DNA from: Yamagishiella unicocca
Lineage: Eukaryota; Chlorophyta; Chlorophyceae; Chlamydomonadales; Volvocaceae
Direction: 5' to 3'
DNA length: 64,000 bases
Assembly: GCA_003116995.1 (NCBI GenBank)
Contig: BDSL01000024.1
Location: forward strand, 558,001 to 622,000
Shown here: positions 1 through 11,488 of the stretch, in pieces
How positions within the stretch are numbered: the first letter of the stretch is position 1
Layout: every line of letters starts with the position of its first letter
Program-made: the position numbers and the translations under genes
The notes under the pieces: generated by a model
What the model saw: the letters and a program-made list of their open reading frames with translations, nothing else
The model's database searches: none
What the model was told of the DNA's origin: nothing

Positions 1-629
1 ACGCGACTGGGGAAATGTAGCGTGTGCATAGCCTGATGGTGGTGGGGGGGGGAGGTGAAGAGGCCGCCATGATTGCGAAAACAGGAAGAATATTTTACCG
101 TTGTCACGGTACTGCTAAGCAGAGATGACAAGTGTGGGGCTCTTCATAAAATTATTTGTATGGAATCTGTACGTACGTATATTTTTTGGTAAAAGTTCTG
201 GGTTGGGAATCCCGATGAAAACGTACATATCCCATGAAGGTAGTGGCCCGGGGGCAGGGGCCCAACCATGAGTCATGTGCCGTACGTGCGGGGGAAAGTT
301 AAGTGGCTCCGTACATGAGAGGCAAAGTGATACAGCTACCGGTAGGTGCGGTGCGGGGGGCGGATACCGGCAGGTATGGGCGCCAGTCAGCAGCTGACCA
401 TGCACATCGAGGACCGAAACGCAAAGGCGAATGATATGTATGACATGCCCAACACCGTCCCGGCTGATGCCCGCAACCCAGCCGCCCATGTCGCCACAAC
501 CACCTCCCCCCTCCTCACGTTAAATTACAGCAGGTCGTTAACGTCCCCAAAATGCTCCAAACCGCCGACACCCCTTGGTGAGAAACCGCCACCCAACCGC
601 CACAACCACCTTCCCCCCTCCCTTCTTAC
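1..629. other. Probable lipoxygenase intron running off the left edge
   Basis: Begins with a canonical donor (GTAAGA on the minus strand at 629-624). No lipoxygenase exon was found here. In copy 2 the matching intron is 577 bp, so the next exon may lie outside the window. Frames here are GC-rich and have no family resemblance. Confidence 0.5.
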
Positions 630-3600
630 GTCGAAGTACAGCAGGTCATTAACGTTGCCGGAGCTGGCCTTCACGCGGCGCCATTCGTTGTCCCCCAGCC
701 TCTCCGCCACGTCGATTGCCCCCGGCTTCGGCGGGGCGCCGCTGTGAGGCTTGGCGCGGCGCACGCCTGCGGCGGAGCCGCCCGTGGCCGAGTCGTACAC
801 AGGGCCCACCTGCACGTGCAACGGGCGAAACCGGATGCCGACCCGGAACGTTGCCCTTGTTCTCTCGCCGGATCCACCATGGGAGCGTGCGTCGCCGCCG
901 ACGAGCGCACCAATCGACCAACTGACCCATACAACGACTTCAACTGCTGGACGTTAAGGGGTCCACGAGGGGCATGTGGCACGAAAGGCACCCCGCAGAT
1001 GGATGACGTGCCACCCATCACCAGCTCCCACGCGAGCACACAATCCTGCGTACGGACAGACCCAAACACACTGCAGGTAGACCCATGGGTCGCCCACGCA
1101 TCCATGCACGGCGGGGAAGCAAGATGCCACCCTCCTGCGCCGCGCGAGGTCGCTGGGAACAACACGACACGGGTCACACTGGTGGATACACACCACCACC
1201 GGCGGCCGGCGCCTCACCCTCCTCTCCGCCGTCTGCCTGTTTAGGTCCGCCTGCACCTCCTTGGAGACACGGAAGTCCCAGGCGCCTGGGGGGCGGTGAC
1301 GGGGGGGTAAACACGGGTTTCGGGTTCGACACGGTTAGGCGTACGCGGCAGCACGTACGCGCGCGGGGGTCTTGTGGGGAAAGCCCGTGGGTCGGGACTG
1401 CATAGGAAAGCTGGTTAGGAAACGTTTGGTGCGCATGTTTGGAGGTGCGCCCTGGAAACGCTGGTCTAGGCAGGGGGCGCACATCCGCCGCGGAATGTTC
1501 GCATGTGTTGTGCCCGTATGTTTGTGCTCTAGTGCATCAAAAGTTTAAAAGCCGTCAAGAGGTCTTCATCGCAAACATGAAACGCACAAACACGAGCGTG
1601 CTTCTGAAGCGGTTGTGGTGGCCCTCACCGTCGGCCGTCTTGTACGGCTGTACGGCACCGGGCGTAGTCGCTGCAGACATGCCCATGGCCGTATCCGCTG
1701 GGTAGAGCTTCTTGGGCAAAAGGCCCTGGAAGCCGGCCCCGGTTTCGGAGGCGGCCTGCGGTCGTCAACGGCGGGGGGGGGGGGTTACGGACCGTTGGTT
1801 GGGAGGTATAAAATCAATCCGCGAATCCACGAAACTCCCGTTGGTTGGGGGGTTGGGGGTCGCGATCAAGAAACGCATGAAAGGGGAGCAAACCTAAATA
1901 ACCGTGCTAGCTGGAGAACCGCTTCCTACACGCGTCGACTGGCGGTAGCCCGAGGTCGGATGCTATTCGTGACTTGACTTCCCATCGCCTTGGACTACCA
2001 CCTCACCAGCTTGAACATGGCCAGCACGTCGGCAAAGTCCTCAAAGTCGGCGATGGGTTGTTTGGCGCCAGGCAGCAGCCCCAGCAGCGTGCCCACCAGC
2101 CCGCGCACCAGGGTGGGGACGAGGTTGATAAAGGAGAGGTTCTTCTGGTCGCCCGCCTCCTGCGGCGCGGGGCCCGAGGGGGGTGTTGTAGTACAAGTTA
2201 CAGTGGGTATTGTGTGTGGGAACGTAATGCACTGAGCCGCGGAATGCGCATCAAGCGAGAATCGGTGGACCAAATGTTGGCAGGTGGGACATGTCCGGCC
2301 ACGGGGCTCAGCGGGCCTCACACATGGGGCCGGGGTCACATACACACCCAAACCCCCACGCACCCTGCCAGTCAGTTCTGCCTCGTAGTCGTACGACCAA
2401 CACGTGTTTCTACGCCACCCACCCATCCACGGGTCTTCCTCGCAACCCACCCGCCCACAGGTTCTCCTCGCAACCCACCCACCGCGATGATCGCAAAGGC
2501 CGCGTTCAACGTGCCCGCGAGCGTATCGCCCTTGAAGCCCTTGGCCTTGTAGTAGCTGAACGTCTCATCTGCGGGCGGGTAGGGTGGTAGTGAGGCCCAC
2601 GGGCGGGGGGGAGACCCGGGGGGTGGGCGGCGCACAAGCGAGACCCGGCGGCCTCCGACCGGTTGGTCGATGACGACGGCGCAGCGGAGGGCCACATACA
2701 CAGGAGCAACAGGAAGAATCCACAGCAACCGCAGCATCAGCAGCATCCGCAGCATCCGCAGCATCAGCAGCAGCCGTGTAGGCGGGCAGCTGGGTAAGAT
2801 TCGGGCCCAGTGCAAGGCGAGGGGGTGGCACTGCAGATCCCTTATAAGAACGAAAGGTGAAAACCCACGCGACCGCTCGGCCCTGGTCGCAAAATGAAAA
2901 AGCGTCCTCGTTTTTTAACATGTAGCCTCCACGCCGCGGTACCACCCACCGTACGGAAGCCACGGGTCCTGGCCCTTGGGGGGAGGCACCTCCGCGCTGC
3001 TGTCGGGTTCGGAGCCGCGGTTGCTGGCGATGCGGCGTGGGTAGGGGTACTGCTTGGAGCCGCCCAGGTTCGGCCGGGGCGCCCCTTTGGAGCCGAGGTC
3101 GTCATACGTCTGGCGGGCGGTTGGCGGTTGGCGGTTGCACACGGGTTCAGTTGGGTTCATTGCGCTGGAACAGGCGCGAGGAAGCGTAGTACTGCTCCTC
3201 GGCATCCATTCGAGCCGTTTTGAGATCCGCACCCAGGCCGTTGCGCACGCAAGCCAAGCCCTGCGACGACCAACCCCACCCCAACCAACTGCAACCAACC
3301 CCAACCACCCACCTGGTACCAGTAGATGCGGTCGGCGTCCTTGCGCTGCTTCACTACCGTGTCGGGGGTGCCCTGCGGGTGAGGCCGAGGGCGCAGCCGT
3401 CGTAATTGGTGGGTGGCGTGAGTTGCTGTTGACTGGCCGGCGACTCGGGGGACGAGGTCACCTGCCAGGAGGACCGAGCCAATCTCCCAGCCAGGTTAAT
3501 CCCGCTTCCCCCCGACCCACGCGCCGGTAACGGATGCTTGCCGGTCGCGCTGGGTAACGTATCTCGTCCCAACGCTAACGGTCTGCATGCAGTTTGTGAC

Positions 3601-5108
3601 GGAGTCGGGCGAGACGCATCTCGCCCCACCATGTCCCAGCCCGCCACCCAAGTTCTCCCACCTGCACCACACGAGCTAACGCAAACTAGTTGTTCCTTTT
3701 CCTCCAGCATGTTATCGACGGGCCGCATCCACAGGTTTCCCGGACAGCCAACCAACTTCTCTGGCATGCAAACTCAACTCAAGCGCGCGTGCCCAAAAAC
3801 TCTTCGCCGGTTAGTTTCTGCCCTCCGTTTCCTACACACGTCGTGTAACCGGGCCTACTCGCCACCCTCCTCGTGTAACCGGGACCACTTGCCACCCCCC
3901 CCCCGCCCACCTGCAGCTCCTGCAAATCGCGCTGCCGATCAAACTTAAGCGGCTCCGGCGTGTCCTTCGGCAGGTAGGCGGCGCCGCCGAAGAAGACGCG
4001 CCAGTGGTGCTCCGAAGCCACCCAGCTCCCGATGGGGATAACGAACACGTCGTCAGAACTGCAGCCGCGCCGTCACGAGGGCGAGGGCGAGGTTGGAAGA
4101 ATGGTGAGGACGGGCGATGTGTGGGCGGTTGGCCGGTTGTATACTTGTATCGCTGCGTGCCCGGAACAAGCTGGAGTGCGCTACCCCGCCATGCCAGGTG
4201 GGTCGCCCCTCCCAGGCTGGCAGGCTGTCGAGGGTTGGGGTGTGTTGTTGCTGTTTTGGGGGGGGGAGCGCGCGAGAGAGGGGGGGGGACCTCACAGACC
4301 GTGCTTGCTTGCCCCGGGCTCGCTCTGGCCGCAGGCCCCTTGGCCCAGCGCGGCTGCGCCTTCATCTTCCCAGGGCCCGAAAACGCGTTCCGCGCGAAAG
4401 GTTCCGTATCACACCTGACCAGCTTGACCTCGCCGATGTGATCCACCGCTGAGACTGTTTGGTCGGGCTGCTTGCGCAGCAGCACGGCTCCAGGGGTGGT
4501 GATGCCGGCAGGCAGCATGATGGGCCCCTCCCGCTTCCAGCCGGGGCTTCCGTCCTTGTTGGCTGTCTCGACCGGGGGCAGCCAGGCATCGACGTTGGCT
4601 GGCGAGCTGCGCACATCGCCGGCCAGGTCGACCACTACGATCTCCAAGTCCGTCCCGGTATTCCTGGGAGGATTGCAAACGAAAGGGATCAGTTCAGACG
4701 CTAGCTGAAAGGTGCCTTAATCCAGGCTGCAATATGTTTTTTGTTATGATGTAGTTGTAACCATCCAGCGGTGCAAAACTGGTGTTATCATACGGCAAGC
4801 GCACAACCTGCGTACGCAGCGTACCCGAGTAGGGGCGCGGTTGAAGTGATGGTGCACAGCCATATACGGTCGCCGCTATCTTGGGCTCCTTTGGCCGTCG
4901 CTGGTGTGGTCTGGGCATTTGCGTGCTCCGCCATTTTCCCTGGGGTCGCCAAAGGAAAGTGTCGGAAGGTCTGGCCGCGACCGACAAGAGTGCGGGACTG
5001 GGAGGTGCCACGCAGAGGCTGTGCGCTGTTAACACGACGGAGAACGTTTGTGGGCTGCCGCGCGCACTGAAAGTTCCGTCCGGTGGCCTGAAGTCGCATG
5101 CCAAGCAT
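630..5108 (-). CDS. LOX: Lipoxygenase copy 1, 5' half (3' part lies beyond the left edge)
   Basis: Plant-type lipoxygenase, which adds dioxygen to polyunsaturated fatty acids (oxylipin synthesis). Exons supported by GT-AG sites and phase, 5' to 3': 5108-4825 (tentative), 4663-4415, 4058-3911, 3372-3313, 3109-2950, 2568-2483, 2159-2007, 1755-1659, 1285-1218, 809-630. Family signatures include DADRIYWYQ followed by TYDDLGSK, RPNLGGSKQYPYPRR and YDETFSYYK. The tentative first exon starts MLGMRLQATGRNF; it is rich in Arg, Ser and Thr and looks like a plastid transit peptide. The last exon in view ends LLYFD, just before the catalytic half, so no iron ligand is visible. Nine exons match copy 2 at 11489-21753 in size and phase. 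The next exon could lie left of position 1, so this is a window-edge truncation rather than a proven pseudogene. Confidence 0.87.
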
Positions 5109-6664
5109 GACCGCTGTCCAACAATAATATGCTGCCTCAGGCACAGATACCTGCAAAATCACAACATCAGGTCAGCAGCTAAACTTGCATTTTAAAGTGC
5201 GTTACAGGAGCGTACCCCCGTAACGGTACGACGCGAAAGCAATTCGTGATCAAGCCATGGCTATAGGTTGTGAAAGGTGAAAGATGTTAAATCTATAGAG
5301 ATTAATATGATGAATATTCTTTACTCTGCCTGCATTCTGGTGGTTGGGGCGGTTAGGGTGAAAATACGTCTGGCGACAGTGTCTGAAAATGTTCAAGCTG
5401 ACATCAATATCAGACAAAAACCTTCTAGCTACGTATTAAGTCCTCGTGCCCGATTCATGCGGAACCCGAATCGGGTCGTGCGGCTAACTTCCCGATAGTC
5501 CGGCTGACATTCCTTTGACGTAAAGCTACAAGACAAGGCAAATTGTTAATCAAGCAGCCAAAGTTCCTCTTTGATTCATTGGAGGCGCCCACCGCACACG
5601 ATCGCGACTAACACTTTGCGCCCACCATACTCGACACGTACGCGAGAAACGTAAGAGTCAGTAGTGGCGTTCCAACCCTTCCAGTATGCATAGGGCTTGG
5701 ACCGTCTGGACACGCCTAGGGCATCGCACCACGGTAACTCCCATGACAGAAACTCATACCGGTATCCAGCGGTATCAGCCGGTATGCGGATTTTGCACGG
5801 ATTGTGAACAGATCCTGCACAGATCCTGCCGTTCCCTTCTAACTCTCGCATTCTGATTACACTAGCTGCGAACATGACGTTAGTTCCTTGGGTAAAAGAG
5901 CTTTCCAAGCACAGTCTTTGGACTCGACTTCTAGGGCCTTGGCTCTGGCTGGCTCAATCGCCTGCTATCCGAGCATGCGCTGCCATGCTTGCGGGAATTG
6001 GTTTTACACTGAGGACTTAATGCTAGCTCACCGCAGGGCCCTTTCAGTATCTGGAAATACTGGATAATGCATCACGGAGTAAGGTGATAAGCTTGGGTCC
6101 CCGCGAACCAGGACAGCTGCAGAACCCACCAGAACCAGTTTAGAAGCTGGTCAGATGCATAATAGAACCAAACCAAGACCGGAATCATGCTTTTAAATGC
6201 CGGGCCACCGCTCATCCCGCAAAGTTAGGCGTTTTATTATGAAAAGGTGATGGTTAGGGGGGGGGACGTGTGGATCGCGGAGCTGCCGCCCCGCTCCCCC
6301 ACGAACCCCCCCTCTCTCTTCGTTGCCTCGCAAGGAAGGATGATTTAGCGATAGGGGCTTACAAACGACAAGGTCCGAGAATGTCCGAGAAGAAGCGTTT
6401 GACGCGTGCTGCGCGCGAATGAAAAGTGCAAAAGGGAATATGCCCAGATAGCGCAGGAATGGCGCGTGATAATCAACAAATAAATACAAAAATAAGAAGT
6501 TAACAACTCGTATGCCAAAGGCATGCTCATATCATGGAGTGGCCAGTTCACATGATAGCACGCAACTTCGGCACAGAGAGGTGCATGGACATAAGTAACA
6601 GCCCCGAAATGGCATGCTGAAGACCACCAGAACCACCCCCGCTAAGATTCCGATTGTCGCCAGT
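5109..6664. other. Intergenic or element-flanking DNA, AT-richer, no gene recognised
   Basis: Base composition falls clearly relative to the lipoxygenase exons on either side. Frames are short and resemble nothing I know. The low-GC stretch runs into the helicase element, so part of it may be the 3' portion of that insert. I could not identify a Helitron 3' hairpin with confidence. Confidence 0.4.
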
Positions 6665-9600
6665 TTAAGTAGATGCACCAGCACCATTGGTATTTCCGTA
6701 CGCTCCCTGATAGCCGCCGCTGGGACCAGTGCTATCATTACCATCACCATCGCCAGAATCATCCCGTTTAGCATAGGTACCCTTCTGGTTACAACCCCAC
6801 GAACCCCCCCCCTTCTTCCTCCCAGCAGCAGTTAGGTATGAATCGATCATAGTGGTGGCCTGGTGACGTGTAAGGCGATGGATGACAGTATCAGAAAGGT
6901 CTGGGTTCAGTTTTTTTAGTAAGGTCTTCTGGCTATCGGTTGCTGTGTTGAGCTTAGAGATGGTGTTCCCAATATAAGCGATGGCTTCAGCCTTGTTCTT
7001 GGGCATCTCGGCAGCTGGAACCGTACGCTTTGCAAGCCACTCTGCCTGGGACTTCGTGATGGGCTCGTCCGAGGTAGCTGTGGAAGTCTCGATGAGTGCA
7101 GTGGCATTATCCTTGCTTAGGTCCGGCGGAAAATCCAATGCAGCAGCCTTCAGCATGGCCTCCTTTTGCTTGCCAGTAGCAGGTTTTTTGCCGTATTTCC
7201 GCCGGTACTGCATTGGGGTAACAGTGCAGAAGGAAATGGTCAGTGTGGCGAAGAATAAGGTAACAAGATAACTGGCAAACCAGGGAGAGTACAGGCAAGA
7301 ACATTTAGCACACATCCGGTATCAGAAACAGCTTACCTCCTCTAGATGAGACTTGTGGCCATCAATGCAAGCACTGGCATTGCCAAATGTTGAAGGCCAG
7401 TCCTTAGGCAAAATGCCCAAGTCATTAAGAAAGTTCTCCTGCCCCTTGGAACGGGGGGCACTTGGATCAGACTTTGCCCCCCCTGCTCTGGAACCAGACC
7501 CCCCCTGGGGGGCTGGGGGGGCGGCCATGCCCTGAGCGTAGAACTCCTCTAGGGGCATTTGGAGCATGTCAGCCAGGCGCTGGTGCTCCACGCCTGTACA
7601 GACATAATGTAATAATATAAAACCTTAGGAGTGAGGGGAGGGCTAGCACATACACCGACCAGGACATAATATGGGAAAGCATACGTTATGTTTCATTTGT
7701 TGCCTAGGGGTTTTTTATTTACTACTGGGGAACATCCCAGACACCTGCGTACTGGCCGTTTAAGTCGGGCGGATCAATGTCTGCTGCATCAGCGAGCAGG
7801 TCAGCCAGGACATCTGGGTCAATATTGGTGTCGTTTGGCACATGGGCGTTGAACATGTCCGCGGTAATGACTACGTCACGTGGAAAGATGTGGAGCTGTT
7901 CAATGCTCACAATACGCGACAAAGCAACATAAGCCTGCCCTAGTCGCGACATGTTGGTAAAATCGATTACGACAGGCTCATGAATGCTGTCGCCTTGTAC
8001 TTTGTGAACAGTACGTGCGTACGCGACCACCAAGGGAAACATCGTACGCTTTAGGCGGACACGATTATGATACTTGCATTCTATGATGCGGGGGATTTTG
8101 GCTTCTGTGTCGGACCCCATAATTTTGACCTTTATGTAGGCGTCGGATATTTCTAGGACCTCGCCCAATGTTCCGTTCTCTACCTTAGGATGCTTGAGAT
8201 TTTTAGTGCACATGACGATCATACCCGGCGCAACAAGTAAGGACTCGGATAGAACTCCTTGTTCTTCCATTTTACGTTTCAGGTATGAGATATCATCGTT
8301 TGATAAGCGAGAACTGCGCTCGACGTCGTCCTTAGCAGTAACACGTGTTAGGGCAGAGTCAGGGAAGTTTGCACAAGCCTGCTCTTCATTGTACCGAGCC
8401 ACTTCATCGTTGGTGCCGGCAATAAACCAGGCGTTTGCAGGGGGGGACCAGTTATCAGTCGCGCTAATGACACGGCCCTGTAGCATAAGGAGGTGCTCAG
8501 GAGACGGCCCAGCAACTCGGACAGTGTTTAGGAGATCAATCCAAGCCTGGTTGGCTCGATCCTGGCGGTGATTTGTGCGCAAAACTATTTCGCGAAAAAG
8601 GGGCCACATAGCCCAACGATACGGCTGGTGGATGCACGAGCATTCATCACAACGGCGGTCACACACTGCTGGTAGTTGATGTTTGTCCCCTCCAAGAATG
8701 ACGAATTTTCCCGCAAAGGGATCGGTTAAGTTTGGAGAAGCATCAATGCACCTTTGGTGAACCTCTTGCAGCAAATCCGCCTTAGCCATGCTGACTTCGT
8801 CAATGACAATGACGTCGGCCATTTCCACGAACATGAGGATATTTGCGTTTGTCAGAGGAATCCAACTGGCGCCTTGGAACCCAAAGGCCATATGTACTGT
8901 CATGGCACCTTCGCCCAAAATTTTGGCTGCCTTTGCGGTTGTGGCGCAGACGACGACACGTTTTCCCATACATGTTGCTTTAGCAATGAAAGCACGCAGG
9001 GTATGGCTTTTCCCATGGCCGCCTGCGCCTTGGATCCGCCACAGCTTGTGTTCATTCTGATCCAGGATTGCCAAAACAGCCGTTTGGTCGGGGTCCATAA
9101 GGCACTGCGCCTCCAAAGCAGCTGCCAAGTCACTACTTGCGGTTGGTGCATACCGCCGTTGTATGCAGGCCATAAAGTGATTAGACAGTTTATCTGTTGG
9201 CGTTGCCTGCATTGCTTCCCTACGTTGGGCACCTCCTACCTCACCAGCTTCAAGCACAGACGCACGAATTTGCTGCATGGTTTCGATTGGTTGCTCACTT
9301 TCTATGAATTCCAGGGCATTATCACGCATATGACCCTCCCAGTCGTACTTAGTTAGTTGCATATGCTGCACAAGGTCAGCATCTGTGGTAAAGATCTCAT
9401 GGTGATAGGCAGCTTCACACCACGTCTTAGTGATGTTTTGTTCACGTTTGAAGGCCTCGTCGTTGCTGCGCAAGTGTAATCGTTGCATAATTTCAGAATA
9501 GTAAAAGTTTTCGCCATCCTTGGGGCTAAGGGTCCTAATGATGGGGATTAAAGGGTGTAATTTCCGAAAGAGACTGGTTCCACTTGGAAGAGTGCAAACA

Positions 9601-10070
9601 AAGCCCTCCCCTTCTATGCTGGCACTTGAGGGCTTAATATGGAAGCGCGTTTTCCAGTCGACAAGAGTCGCAAACTCGAGATCAGGGTCGGATGGGTCTT
9701 CTGGGCGGTCGTAATAAGCGTCGGCAATGTGCTTTGTATTCGAACCGATTGTTAGTGAGCGGAGGTTAGGGGCTTCTAGAGATATCTTGACGAACTTCAC
9801 ATTGTCACTGAACCGTGCAAGTTCCAGGCCCTGGAGAATCCACGCTGCCTCGTTCACAGTGACAATCTTTGTATGCAGGGAGGCAGCAATGGACTGCAGC
9901 GTCCCTACGCTGACTTCTTCTGGTAGACCAAACGCATGCAGATTCGAAGCGTTAATGGAAATGGCGCCGTGTGTGTCGACTTTGAATTGGTATTTCATCA
10001 AGTAATTGAGCCAGGCGATGGAGGTACCGGAACAACCAGGATCAGGATAAAACGCAGGACAAGACCAGAA
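6665..10070 (-). CDS. Helitron-type helicase spliced to a T-x2-Q repeat domain
   Basis: Superfamily 1 (PIF1-like) DNA helicase of the kind found in Helitron rolling-circle transposons. The main frame (about 10070-7745) holds Walker A GAGGHGKS near residue 350, Walker B VIVIDEVS near 422, motif III GGDKHQLP near 459, then VHKVQGD and AYVALSR. Its N-terminus has YLMKYQFK, resembling the two-tyrosine Rep motif, and EAAWILQGLELARFS, typical of the Rep-helicase linker. No HUH motif is seen, so the nuclease half is missing or upstream. The frame ends at a TAG at 7722, but a donor at 7744 joins in phase to an acceptor before 7593. Exons 7593-7337 and 7207-6665 then add about 265 residues: four repeats of about 40 residues (T-x2-Q start, later K/R-x2-A-x3-I) and a Gly/Ser-rich tail. 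The helicase identity is firm; the splice to the repeat domain is inferred. Confidence 0.85.
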
Positions 10071-10080
10071 CTGGACCAAA
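6665..10080 (-). mobile_element. Helitron-like insert between the two lipoxygenase genes (ends not resolved)
   Basis: The helicase gene lies between two tandem lipoxygenase copies and is lower in GC than its surroundings, as expected for an inserted element. The helicase motifs and linker point to Helitron rather than to a cellular PIF1. The true ends (5' TC and 3' hairpin with CTRR) were not found, so these coordinates mark only the coding core. The absent HUH domain suggests 5' truncation or an unseen upstream exon. Confidence 0.65.
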
Positions 10081-11488
10081 TGTAGGCCACTTCAGCAAAA
10101 CGCGACTGTGTGCCCCTGATGCCAATACATCCTTTTGTATGTACGCAATGGTAGGTCGCGAACAGCGGCGACACTACCCATCTAACACCCCCTGCTGCAA
10201 TCCAGAGCCCGCCGAATTGGGGGTCGCCACGCCCTGCCAGCCGCCTCGCCCCACCTCGCCAAACTGCCGTACCCTGGCAGCCGCCTCGCCAAACTACTAA
10301 GGCGTCGTACAATGTCACGGACGGATGGGCCTGTCGTACGCTCAAAAAGCACCTGAGCACCACTACTACAGTTAATGCAAAATAACTGCCATACCGGGTC
10401 GCCAGCACGCGCCTGCCTGCCTGCCGTCGACGCGCGCGCGCCGTAATCGCCGCGTAATCACAGCGCGCTAGGAGGAGCTAGAATGAGCGCCAGTACCGGT
10501 ATCGCGCGCCGTAACTCTAAAACACACAACGGATGCGCGGCTAGGCGCAGCAGCAGCAGCAGCAGCACCTCCCTCACCACTTGACGCTGAGACCCAACGT
10601 CGCGACACCAGACTACAAGTCGTTCACGATGCGCGAAATCCCGAGCTGCACTACCCTCTAGGTAAATACCTGCCGGGGTTAGGCATCACGGTACGCATCA
10701 CGGTACACGTCATCACGACCTCCACAGGGAAGCGCTCCTGTGGTGTCACGCGCCGGTTTGAATAGATAGCAACCCGCGTTGATACAGGCATCGATCGGTC
10801 GTTACGATTAGACACTTGTTAGGTGGCCGCTGGCCGGAGACTGTGTACGATATTTTGCCACACAGGATGGTCGCCTTTTCCAATTCACGTCATAAGTGAT
10901 CGCGGCGACTCCTCAGCAGCCATACAGCGTGGAGGGAACAAATGACAAATCGCATGCGAGGCCTATCCGGCAATACGCAAGATATCGGGACCAATAATCG
11001 TCACGCGCGCCAATCGGATGACATGACCCATTTGGCTGATGCTCAGCAGCAAACCCGCCCAGCCACGTCCTCACTCCCGCGGAATATCCGCGCGAAACGG
11101 CATCGAGCCGCTAGCCCATACACGCACGTTCTCGGAGGAACCAAGCCTGCCCCGCCATCCCTGGAGCGGCTCGATCCAGTCGACAGCGACGTGGTCCAGA
11201 AACTGAGCGCGCGACGAACACGCGCCTCCAACCCGTGGACCCGCGAAGCCCATCGCGGCTGCTGTCCCGGGGGGCCAAGGCCAGTGTCATGGCCCAGCGG
11301 CTCCCGCCCTTCAGTAAAACACCGGAGCTATATAATGATACGTGCACAGTGCACTGTACGAATCGCAATAGCACGAAACCTGGCAGCACAGCAGGGTCCA
11401 CTTTCCATGAGCCAAGCCCCAAGGCCCGCCGAGGCAGCAGAGCCGGATCCTGGTGGGCGCGCCCAAGGTCGCCCGAGCGCCTAGCTAG
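10081..11488. other. Region between the helicase insert and lipoxygenase copy 2, no gene recognised
   Basis: Contains a short CAG-type tract near 10550-10567 and a plus-strand frame at 10942-11484 with no family resemblance and ordinary composition. It is probably the 3' flank of lipoxygenase copy 2, possibly with remains of the insert's 5' side. Confidence 0.4.

Noticed and set aside
10942..11484. A 180-codon plus-strand frame next to lipoxygenase copy 2
   Set aside because: It lies in the likely 3' flank of the lipoxygenase gene on the opposite strand, and composition and content give no sign of a protein family.
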